Assembly (NCBI RefSeq): GCF_021531255.1
Contig: NZ_JAFBIO010000001.1
Coordinates: 248,001-312,000, forward strand
Direction of reading: 5' to 3'
Length of the DNA stretch: 64,000 nt
DNA from: Allofournierella massiliensis
GTDB lineage: Bacteria > Bacillota > Clostridia > Oscillospirales > Ruminococcaceae
The notes below the pieces were generated by a model. The model had not been told where the DNA came from. It worked only from the letters and a program-made list of their open reading frames with translations, and ran no database searches. Every line of letters begins with the position of its first letter. Positions within the stretch are counted from its first letter, which is position 1. Shown here piece after piece: positions 35,699 through 42,944 of this stretch. The position numbers were made by a program, and so were the translations under genes.

Positions 35699-36645
35699 GG
35701 CGTTCCCTCCCGGCAGCCGGTCAGTTTGCGGGCCAGCAGACCGGCGCAGCGAGCCGCAAAATAAAAGGGGAAGAGCAGCCGGCAGCGCAGGGGCATGCCT
35801 CCCATGGCCTGCAAAAATTCCGGCAGGCCGCCCAGGCGGATCCGGTCACAGAAGGGGAAAAAGGTACCTGCCAGATAGCAGAGGGTAAAGGAATACCGGC
35901 CCTGCCAGTATTTTTCGCTGGCCCGGATCACCGACAGGTGATCCCGGTATTTCTGCACGGCGGTGCGGGTGCCGTTGTAGTTTTGGTGGTGGGGGTCGGT
36001 GCCGGCCACCCGATAGGCGGAAAGGGCCTGGGGCAGCACATACACCCGTCCGGCATTCAGGATCAGCAGGCAGAGGGCAAAATCCGCAATGCTCCGGTTG
36101 GCGGTCACATATTCTTCCTCCCGGGGGCCCATCTGGCGGAAGATGTTCCGGCACAGGCAGGCGGTGCAGGAGAAGGTGACGCCCCGCAAAAACAGCCGGG
36201 CAGTGGCGTCATGGCCCAGAATGCGCTTGTCATGGGGCTCGGTGCCATACAGGTTGCCCTCGTCATCGGTAAGCAGCAGGGTATGGCTCACCGCCGAATA
36301 ATCCGGGTGGGAGCGGAGAAAATCCACCTGGGTCTGCAGTTTGTCCGGGTTCAGCCACCAGTCGTCCCCTTCCAGGGTACAGACAAATTGGCCCCGAGCC
36401 ATCCGCAGGCCCTCAAACCAGTTCCGGCTGATGCCCACATTTTCCGGGCGCAGATTCAGCCGGATGCGGTTGTCCCGAGCGGCATACTCCTCCAGAATTC
36501 GGCGGGTGCCGTCACTGCCGCAGTCCTCGCTGACCAGGACCTCAAACTCAAAATCCGTTTTCTGGGCCAGCACGCTGTCCAGCGCCTGGGCGATATAGTT
36601 TTCCTGGTTGTAGGTGGTGACCAGGACGGTGACAAGAGGCTCCAT
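35695..36645 (-). CDS. Family 2 glycosyltransferase (operon gene 5)
   Basis: A 316-aa GT-A enzyme of a different GT2 subgroup from its neighbours: VTVLVTTYNQENYIAQALDSVL, VSEDCGSDGT, NVGISRNWFEGL and TLEGDDWW instead of the usual DXD context. This EGDD form is common in capsule rhamnosyl/glycosyltransferases. It overlaps the next gene by 4 bp and begins 15 bp after the GT4 stop. Confidence 0.86.
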   Translation of the reverse strand: MEPLVTVLVTTYNQENYIAQALDSVLAQKTDFEFEVLVSEDCGSDGTRRILEEYAARDNRIRLNLRPENVGISRNWFEGLRMARGQFVCTLEGDDWWLNPDKLQTQVDFLRSHPDYSAVSHTLLLTDDEGNLYGTEPHDKRILGHDATARLFLRGVTFSCTACLCRNIFRQMGPREEEYVTANRSIADFALCLLILNAGRVYVLPQALSAYRVAGTDPHHQNYNGTRTAVQKYRDHLSVIRASEKYWQGRYSFTLCYLAGTFFPFCDRIRLGGLPEFLQAMGGMPLRCRLLFPFYFAARCAGLLARKLTGCREGTP

Positions 36646-36660
36646 GCCGGCAGCTTCCTT

Positions 36661-37917
36661 TCAGGTGTTTTGAAGGGGAGAGGAGAGGATCTCCCGGTAT
36701 ATTTCCAGCATCCGCCGGCCATTGGCAGCCGGGTCGTGGGTGGCCAAGGCCCGGATGCGGGCACGCTGGCCGCAGTCCCGGGCAAAATTCGGGTCGTCCA
36801 GCATCTGCAGAATGGCATCGCTTAAGGCCTGGATATCCTCGGCAGGGTACAAAAGCCCCTCCTGCCCATGGGTGAGCATGCTCTCCACGCCGCCCACCCG
36901 GCTGGCCACGCAGGGCAGCCCCAGCAGCATGGCCTCCCCCAGGGAATTGGGGCTGTTTTCAATGCTGCTGCACAAAAGGTATAGGCTGCTGTTCAGGTAT
37001 TGCTGCCGGATCTGGTCCTCATCCAAGGGGCCGGTGTAAACGACGGCTCCCTGCAGGTCCAGCCGGCGGATCAGGCTCTTGGTATATCTTTGATAGGGGA
37101 ACATCCAGTCAATCACCGGGCGAAGCAGGGCGCCCCGCTCCAGCGGGGGCCAGCCGGCAATCACCAGCTTTGCGTCCGGGTGCTTTTTCAGTACGGCGGG
37201 CAGGGCCTGCAAAAGCCGGTGCAGCCCCTTCAGGGGGTAATTGCCCTGGCTCAAAAACAGAACCGGAGCATCCGGCCCGCTCTGCCACTGGCCCTCATAA
37301 AAAGCGGGGCGCAGGGTCTCGTTGCAGGAATAATACCGGGCCTTGGGCGCCAGGCTTTCCAGCTGTCGGCGGTCCCAGAGGGTCCGGCCGGTCACATGCC
37401 GCAGTGAGGCCAGCATGGCCGCTTCGGTTTTTGCCTGACGCCGGAAAAAGGCCTGCTGCTGATCCAGCAGGCCGCCGGGCACCACCCGGTCAATCATGCG
37501 CTGGACAAAACAGGAGGAACAATAGGCCTTAGGCACCCCGTCCAGCAGGTGGTCGGCGCAGGGGCCCATCAGCCCCTGGATGCTGAGCAGCACCCGATCC
37601 GGGTCACATTGACTGAAAAGCGCAGCTGCCGGCGGGTATTCGCTGCCCCAGATATGGACAAGATCCGGCTTTACCTCTTCCAGCAGCCGGGCGAATTCCT
37701 CTTCGGTGCCCTTGGGCAGCAGCCGGTAATCCACCCCTTCCAGCCGCAGGGCGGTGGGCTCGCTTACCTTGGAGTTCACGGTGCAGACAGTCAGCTCGGC
37801 CTGGGTGCGCAGCTCGTTCAGCTGGCCCAGGATCCAGCCGCCGCCGTGCTGGCCGGCAAGGCCCAGAGCCTGGCCCACCTGGGGTAGAGTTACACTGATC
37901 AGCCAAAGCACCTTCAT
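36661..37917 (-). CDS. Family 4 (GT-B) glycosyltransferase (operon gene 4)
   Basis: A 418-aa GT-B enzyme. The N-terminal half has a GQHGGGWILGQLNEL segment and VKPDLVHIWGSEYP. The C-terminal half has LSQGNYPLKGLHRLLQAL and the SIENSPNSLGEAMLLGLPCVAS donor-binding site. A central Cys-rich patch (YCSSCFVQRM) is unusual for the family. The start at 37917 has an AAGGAGAT site. Cytoplasmic. Confidence 0.86.
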   Translation of the reverse strand: MKVLWLISVTLPQVGQALGLAGQHGGGWILGQLNELRTQAELTVCTVNSKVSEPTALRLEGVDYRLLPKGTEEEFARLLEEVKPDLVHIWGSEYPPAAALFSQCDPDRVLLSIQGLMGPCADHLLDGVPKAYCSSCFVQRMIDRVVPGGLLDQQQAFFRRQAKTEAAMLASLRHVTGRTLWDRRQLESLAPKARYYSCNETLRPAFYEGQWQSGPDAPVLFLSQGNYPLKGLHRLLQALPAVLKKHPDAKLVIAGWPPLERGALLRPVIDWMFPYQRYTKSLIRRLDLQGAVVYTGPLDEDQIRQQYLNSSLYLLCSSIENSPNSLGEAMLLGLPCVASRVGGVESMLTHGQEGLLYPAEDIQALSDAILQMLDDPNFARDCGQRARIRALATHDPAANGRRMLEIYREILSSPLQNT

Positions 37918-37937
37918 GGGGCAATCTCCTTTTTCAT

Positions 37938-39200
37938 TCAAACCGTGCAGCTTTCCAGCCCTTCCAGGAACGCCCGGGCCACGGCCCGGGGGGTATTGGC
38001 CTCAAACAGGCGGGCCACCTGCTGGCTGTCACAGCGGATGCAGGCATTTTTGGCCAGGAAATCCCGCACCTTTTCCAGCACAGCCGGTTCCAGGCCCTCC
38101 GCTTCCTGAATGGTAAGGGAGAGCGGGTATTTTTCCAGATAGGGCAGGGAGGGGTCGGTGGGGGATTTGGCCAGGGTCAGCACTGGCTTGCAGGTGCTGA
38201 AATACTCAAAAATTTTGCTGGGCAGCTGGGTGTCACTGGCATTGCCCAGGTTGAGCAGGATGTCTGCCTTTTCCAGCTCGGCCTCGGCCGCGTCGGGGGC
38301 CAGAGGGCCGGTGATCCGCAGCCGGTCGCCCAGCTTTTGCCGGGCGCTTTCGGGCAGTTCAGGGGGATAGTTTTCCCAGCCGCCGCCCACCAAAGTCAGC
38401 TCAACCCCGGGCAGATCCAGCGCCTCAAACAGCTCCAGAGCAAAATGGGGGGTGCGCAGATCCTTATACAGGCTGCCCACAAATACCACCCGGGTGGGGG
38501 CGTCCGGCACCTTGGCAGGGGCCAGAGGCTGGCTTTCCGGTGCCACAAAACTGGGGAAATCCAGCACGGCAATTTTGCGCCGGTAGTTGGACATCAGCCG
38601 CCCGGGTTCACAGCACAGCCGCTCGATTTCCCGGGTAATAAACAGGCCGTCCGCCTTCTGGCAGAGGGTGAATTCCAGGTTGGCTGCCCTTGGCCCCTGG
38701 TCGGTGGGGCTGTCGGCCAGGGGATCCATCTCCCACACCAACCGTTTGGCGCCAACGCTGGCATTCATCAGGGCTTCGGCGCTGTGATAAGGGGCGTTTA
38801 CCGTGAGCACCGCGTCGTAGCAGTTGCGGGCGCAGTACAGCTCAATCTTGCGGCGGCAGCGCTCGATGCGGGCGGGCCGGTGCAATACAATGCGGCGGAA
38901 GGCCGCCTCGGCGCAGAGGGGATGGGCTGCCAGGCGGGCCAGCCGTCGGATCACCGGGGTGCCGCCCCGGGCGCCGTGCTCCAGGATCTGTTCCATCTGC
39001 GCCTCAGCCGGGAAGAGCAGGGGCAGCAGGGTCAGATTTTCATGAGAGGGAAGGGCCGGCAGATCTTTCTCAAAGCCGGCCATGTACAGAATATGGACGG
39101 TGTGCCCCATCTCGGCCAGTTCCCAGGCCACACGGCAGGCAAGCCGGGGATTGGGGGCAAGGGGGAAATCCACCCCGTCCAGAACCATCAGCAGTTTCAT
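37938..39200 (-). CDS. GT4-like (GT-B) glycosyltransferase (operon gene 3)
   Basis: A 420-aa GT-B enzyme, somewhat divergent. It starts KLLMVLDGVDFPLAPNPRLACR and has VVFVGSLYKDLRTPHFAL at the start of the C-terminal half and DILLNLGNASDTQLPSKIFEYFSTCKPV, the PSKIFEY motif seen in many GT4 enzymes. The E-x7-E is less clear. The start at 39200 follows a GGGAG site. Confidence 0.8.
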   Translation of the reverse strand: MKLLMVLDGVDFPLAPNPRLACRVAWELAEMGHTVHILYMAGFEKDLPALPSHENLTLLPLLFPAEAQMEQILEHGARGGTPVIRRLARLAAHPLCAEAAFRRIVLHRPARIERCRRKIELYCARNCYDAVLTVNAPYHSAEALMNASVGAKRLVWEMDPLADSPTDQGPRAANLEFTLCQKADGLFITREIERLCCEPGRLMSNYRRKIAVLDFPSFVAPESQPLAPAKVPDAPTRVVFVGSLYKDLRTPHFALELFEALDLPGVELTLVGGGWENYPPELPESARQKLGDRLRITGPLAPDAAEAELEKADILLNLGNASDTQLPSKIFEYFSTCKPVLTLAKSPTDPSLPYLEKYPLSLTIQEAEGLEPAVLEKVRDFLAKNACIRCDSQQVARLFEANTPRAVARAFLEGLESCTV

Positions 39201-39254
39201 AGATACTCCCAACACAAAGGCGGCATGCCGCCGCCGGAATATGAGTGCGCTTTT

Positions 39255-40229
39255 TCAGCGCTTTTCAAGGAAATGACGGCAGAAAAAGCCGTAAGGGCCG
39301 CTGAGCCAGCCGGAAGCCAGGGCCGCGGCTTTCATGGAAGAACTCAGGAAAGGATTGGAGCGCATGGCGCTGAAATCCCGGCGAATCCGCTCCCGGTAGG
39401 CCCGGGCGGTTTCGGCAAAGGGGCCCCGGTCCCGCTGGCGCAGGATCAGGCTGTACAGGTAGAGCAGTTTTTCATAACGGAAAGCCCCCGCGCTTTTTTC
39501 CAGGGACGTGCCGGCGGCTTCCGCTTCGATTCGGCAGGCCACCGTTATCTGATCGTCCAGCTGCTTCTGAGAAAGGGCGCGCCGGCTGATGGAGGCGGAA
39601 TGCTGCCGGTAGTGGTAGCCTGCAAAATCCACAAAGGCCATGCCGGGTACCCGCCCCAGCAGGATCCAGTTGGTGAGAAGGTCTTCGTTGTAGGTAACGC
39701 CGGTCTCAAAGGCGTCCTGGGTCAGAAGATCCCGTAGGTACAGCTTGTTCCAGAGCCCCCAGTCCACCCGTTTGTCATGGAGCAGAGCCTGACGTGGCTG
39801 GGTGTCCCGCCAGGCCTCGGCGGCCGGGCCGGTGTATTCCGGGTCGGGCAGGGCCGTGCCGGTAAAGGTGTCGTACCGGCAGCAGGCGCAGGGCAGCCCG
39901 GTGGCGCAGACGGCCCGGTATAGCATCTCCACCAGCTGGGGGTGGGTCAGATCGTCCGCGTCACTGCAAAGCACAAAATCTCCGGCGGCAGCCTGTATGC
40001 CCAGCCAGCGCCCGCCGTTGGCGCCCCGGTTGGTGCCGGGCACCCGCCGCACCAGGCTGTGCTCCTCGGCCCAGCGCTGGCAGATCTCGCTGCTGCCGTC
40101 GGTGGAATGGTCATCCACCAACAGGATCTCCAGCGGCCGGTAGGTCTGGGCCAGCAGGCTTTTCAGGCAGGGTTCCAGATGGGGGCCGGCGTTGTATACC
40201 GGCACCACGATGCTGATAAGAGGTCTCAT
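39255..40229 (-). CDS. Family 2 glycosyltransferase (operon gene 2)
   Basis: A 324-aa GT-A enzyme with ISIVVPVYNAGPHLEPCLKSLLAQT, ILLVDDHSTDGSSEICQRW, TNRGANGGRWLG and CSDADDLTHP. The Trp/Leu in NGGRWLG replaces the ARN of its paralogues. Its ATG overlaps the upstream GT4 stop by 4 bp. Confidence 0.85.
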   Translation of the reverse strand: MRPLISIVVPVYNAGPHLEPCLKSLLAQTYRPLEILLVDDHSTDGSSEICQRWAEEHSLVRRVPGTNRGANGGRWLGIQAAAGDFVLCSDADDLTHPQLVEMLYRAVCATGLPCACCRYDTFTGTALPDPEYTGPAAEAWRDTQPRQALLHDKRVDWGLWNKLYLRDLLTQDAFETGVTYNEDLLTNWILLGRVPGMAFVDFAGYHYRQHSASISRRALSQKQLDDQITVACRIEAEAAGTSLEKSAGAFRYEKLLYLYSLILRQRDRGPFAETARAYRERIRRDFSAMRSNPFLSSSMKAAALASGWLSGPYGFFCRHFLEKR

Positions 40230-41323
40230 GAATTCTCCTCGTATGCGTTCAGATAAAAATCCTGCAGCCAGGCGGCGGTGTGCCGGATGTCATAGCCGGC
40301 GGCACGCACCTTTTCCAGGGCGTCGGGGCAGCGTTCCAGCGGCTTTTCCAAAAGGGCATCTGCCCAGGCCGAAGGGCTGCCCAGGGGCAGAAACCGCATC
40401 CCGCAGCCCAGGTCTGCGCCCCGGTCCACCCGGTCGGATACAAAACAGGGCAGACCGGCGGATTGCGCTTCCGCCAGTACCACCGGAAGGCCTTCAAACA
40501 GGCTGGGCAGCAAGAAGGCGTCCATGGCGCTGTAATAGGCCCGGGTGTTGGATTGCACACCGGCAAAAATCACCCGGTCGCCCAAGGGAGCGGCCAGTTT
40601 TTCGATGGCAGGCCGCTCGGGCCCGTCGCCCAAAAGCAACAGCCGGGCCGAGGGCTGGCGGCGCAGCACTTCCCCAAAAATCTCGATCAGATAGGGATGA
40701 TTTTTCTGCTGGTTGAACCGGCCAATATGGCCCAGAACGATTTCCTTGTCGGAAATGCCCAGCTGCCGGCGGGTCTCGAGCCGGAGTTCTTCATCCGGCG
40801 CAAAGGAGGCCGCGTCCACCCCGTTGGGCAGAAAAACAAAGTCCCGCCCATGAAAAAGGGCCTTGCCGGCCTCCTGGCCGCAGGCAAACCGATCAGTCAG
40901 CCCATAGACAAAGAACCAGCTCATCAGCCTGTCCAGCTGCCCCACCAGGTTGTGTTCGTAGGCGGTATTGTGGCTGTGGCCGGCACGCACCGGCACCCCG
41001 TGCCGGCGGGCAATGGGGGTGTAAAACATCCCAAAGCCGCTGTAATGGCCGTGGATCACCCGGTATTCCGGATGCGCCCGGAAAAATTCATTCAGACGGC
41101 GCAAATACAAAAAAAGCCGGTTATCCTGCCGCACGGTCAGCTTGTAGATATTGCCGCCCAAACGACGGATCTCCTCGTCGTAAAAGCAGGGCATGTCGTA
41201 GTGATACAAAAAATCAAACTGCACCTTCTGCCGGTCGATGGTGCGGTAGACATTCATGATAAAGGTTTCCATGCCTCCCGCATTCATGGCGGGCACGATC
41301 TGCAAAACCCGGACAGGGGGCAT
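40226..41323 (-). CDS. Family 4 (GT-B) glycosyltransferase (operon gene 1)
   Basis: A 365-aa GT-B enzyme of the EpsF/capsule type: VRVLQIVPAMNAGGMETFIMNVYR at the N-terminus, GHYSGFG, GHSHNTAYE, then LGHIGRFNQQKNHPYLIEIF and EGLPVVLAEAQSAGLPCF. The start at 41323 fits the family; the 98 extra in-frame residues upstream cover the promoter region and are not protein-like. First gene of the glycosyltransferase operon. Confidence 0.88.
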   Translation of the reverse strand: MPPVRVLQIVPAMNAGGMETFIMNVYRTIDRQKVQFDFLYHYDMPCFYDEEIRRLGGNIYKLTVRQDNRLFLYLRRLNEFFRAHPEYRVIHGHYSGFGMFYTPIARRHGVPVRAGHSHNTAYEHNLVGQLDRLMSWFFVYGLTDRFACGQEAGKALFHGRDFVFLPNGVDAASFAPDEELRLETRRQLGISDKEIVLGHIGRFNQQKNHPYLIEIFGEVLRRQPSARLLLLGDGPERPAIEKLAAPLGDRVIFAGVQSNTRAYYSAMDAFLLPSLFEGLPVVLAEAQSAGLPCFVSDRVDRGADLGCGMRFLPLGSPSAWADALLEKPLERCPDALEKVRAAGYDIRHTAAWLQDFYLNAYEENS

Positions 41324-41438
41324 ACAGGCAGCCTTCTTTCTTGTGAAAAAATGAGAAAACCCGGGAAGGAAAAATCGCGAACAGGGGCGGTTTTGAACCC
41401 AAGGCCGAACACGCATAAAAATGCGCATATATATTTCC

Positions 41439-41467
41439 ATTATACGCAGAAAGCCGTCCCTTTGCAA
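41439..41467 (-). promoter_or_regulatory. Sigma-A promoter of the glycosyltransferase operon
   Basis: On the minus strand TTGCAA, a 17-bp spacer and a consensus TATAAT. It lies about 115 bp before the first gene, leaving a leader that contains a short ACGCAT/ATGCGC hairpin. Confidence 0.75.
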
Positions 41468-41566
41468 CCAAGGACGAGCTGCCCGGCCAGGTGCCTTGTA
41501 AAAAAAGCCGGCAAGCATGATACAGTGGGCTTGTTCCTTAAAAAAGCCGCAGATAAGGAGGAGAAA

Positions 41567-42055
41567 ATGAAGCCGCCTAAAACGATCTGGTCTTTTTGTG
41601 GGTTGCTGTTTGGGCAAATGGGGGGCATCTTTACGCTCATTGATTTGTTTTTTCGTATAGCGGATGTCCCGGCACGCGGGGGGCCGGATTGGTTCTTTAT
41701 CCCTTTTGGTGCAGTTCTCTTTCTGGTGGGGCTGGTCTGCTTTTGGAAAAATCGTCAGTGGGAGAAGCAGGTGCGATTCCTAAAAAGGGAAGGACTTTCG
41801 GCCAAAGGGCGGGTTTGCGCTGTCCGACATTTGGTTTGGATCAATTGGAACACGGAGTTATTCCCGAATCGATATGGGCGATCTGCGCCCTGGGTCGTGC
41901 AGTGCACATTTTGCCATCAAGATCAGATGTATACGGTAAAAAGCGGGCTTTCCTGGCGGAAACCCTCTGACGGGGTTCAGCAACCGGTAATCCGTTTTGA
42001 TCCAGCATATCCCAAGCGGGCCTGCCTGGATATGGATACAATCCGGTGGGAATGA
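41567..42055 (+). CDS. Small membrane protein of unknown function, 162 aa
   Basis: Two hydrophobic helices at roughly 8-28 and 40-60, then a soluble domain of about 100 residues with a DUF3592-like pattern (LKREGLSAKGRVCAVRHL ... VIRFDPAYPKRACLDMD). The start at 41567 has a strong AAGGAGG site; longer in-frame reading upstream runs through the minus-strand glycosyltransferase and is spurious. It is divergent from the glycan operon and not obviously part of it. Base composition is more AT-rich than its neighbours. Confidence 0.7.
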   Translation: MKPPKTIWSFCGLLFGQMGGIFTLIDLFFRIADVPARGGPDWFFIPFGAVLFLVGLVCFWKNRQWEKQVRFLKREGLSAKGRVCAVRHLVWINWNTELFPNRYGRSAPWVVQCTFCHQDQMYTVKSGLSWRKPSDGVQQPVIRFDPAYPKRACLDMDTIRWE

Positions 42056-42121
42056 CGAAGAGTGTCGCCGGATACAATAAAAAATTGGCTGTGTGGGTCT
42101 GACGTTACCTGTGGGGGAGGA

Positions 42122-42197
42122 AAAGCGGGAAAGCGACGGGAGGATTTTGCTGATCGGAAGAAATTCAGCAGCGGACATATAAAGATTTCCCGCTTTC
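42122..42197. repeat. Perfect 11-bp inverted repeat with a structured 50-nt interior
   Basis: The 308 bp between the gene ending at 42055 and ireB hold no gene. AAAGCGGGAAA near 42122 pairs with TTTCCCGCTTT near 42186, and the interior contains a GCTGA/TCAGC pair. The right arm is followed by CCTTTTCCCT. It could be a weak terminator of the 162-aa gene or a small structured RNA; neither is shown. Confidence 0.4.
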
Positions 42198-42297
42198 CTT
42201 TTCCCTAAAAACAGGCGAAAGGCAGGCGGCTTTTTTGTAGCCATTCCGGAGCGGAATACACGGGAATAAAATGGAGCTGCATGCCTCGGCCAGGCAG

Positions 42298-42342
42298 AAA
42301 AAAACGCATTGCCGGGGAGCGGTATGCTCCCGGTCAATGCGT
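42298..42342 (-). terminator. Terminator of ireB
   Basis: A near-perfect stem of about 17 bp (ACGCATTG and GGGAGC arms with one mismatch) with a GGTAT loop, followed on the minus strand by a run of seven T. It lies 22 bp after the ireB stop. Confidence 0.85.
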
Positions 42343-42363
42343 CGGATTCCTGTGTGTATTCCC

Positions 42364-42609
42364 TCAGGTTTTTACGTAGCTGCGCACCAGAGCCTGCAAA
42401 AGGTCATCCCGGTCCACCTTGCGGATCAGGCTGCGGGCGTTTTTGTAGGTGGTGATGTAGGTGGGGTCCTCCGAGAGAATATAGCCCACCAACTGGTTGA
42501 CAGGATTGTACCCCTTTTCTTTCAGGGCGTCATATACTTCCTGAACAATGGTACGGATCTGCTCATCCTTATCATCATAGAGGGAAAAAATAGCGGTAGG
42601 ATCCTTCAT
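42364..42609 (-). CDS. ireB: IreB family regulatory phosphoprotein
   Basis: An 81-aa DUF965 protein. In enterococci IreB is phosphorylated on N-terminal threonines by the kinase IreK and affects intrinsic cephalosporin resistance. The visible sequence has the family body ([55 protein letters not shown]) and one Thr at residue 5. The start at 42609 follows a GGAGGAGG site. It is a single-gene unit with its own promoter and terminator, divergent from glgB. Confidence 0.93.
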   Translation of the reverse strand: MKDPTAIFSLYDDKDEQIRTIVQEVYDALKEKGYNPVNQLVGYILSEDPTYITTYKNARSLIRKVDRDDLLQALVRSYVKT

Positions 42610-42656
42610 TGTGGGGCACCTCCTCCGGTACATGGTAGGAAAAACGATATGAGACT

Positions 42657-42685
42657 ATTATACACATCCGGCCGGAGTTATGCAA
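42657..42685 (-). promoter_or_regulatory. Sigma-A promoter of ireB
   Basis: On the minus strand TTGCAT, a 17-bp spacer and TATAAT, about 48 bp before the ATG. The 335-bp divergent region between ireB and glgB also holds the glgB promoter; the rest is AT-rich with no gene. Confidence 0.75.
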
Positions 42686-42867
42686 GAAGAAGCCAGAAAA
42701 GCCGACGGGCCGATTGTTTTGTACAAAAAAGAAAAAATGAGGGGCAGAAAAGCGCCAAAAGACCAAAAAACTGGATTATCAGACAAAAACCTGTAAAAAG
42801 AATGTATAAAATGACAAAAACGAAGCGGAAGATGTCGACATTTTTTGATATTTATTACATAAAAACC

Positions 42868-42896
42868 TTGAAAAGATATTCTGAAATGAGTAGAAT
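42868..42896 (+). promoter_or_regulatory. Sigma-A promoter of the glg operon
   Basis: TTGAAA, a 17-bp spacer and TAGAAT, 48 bp before the glgB start. Between promoter and gene lies a perfect 8-bp hairpin (GCAAAGCC/GGCTTTGC at 42911-42929) directly followed by the AGGAAGGAG ribosome site, which could affect mRNA stability or translation. Confidence 0.75.
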
Positions 42897-42944
42897 AGTA
42901 CACAGTAAATGCAAAGCCTCGGGCTTTGCAGGAAGGAGTCATAG

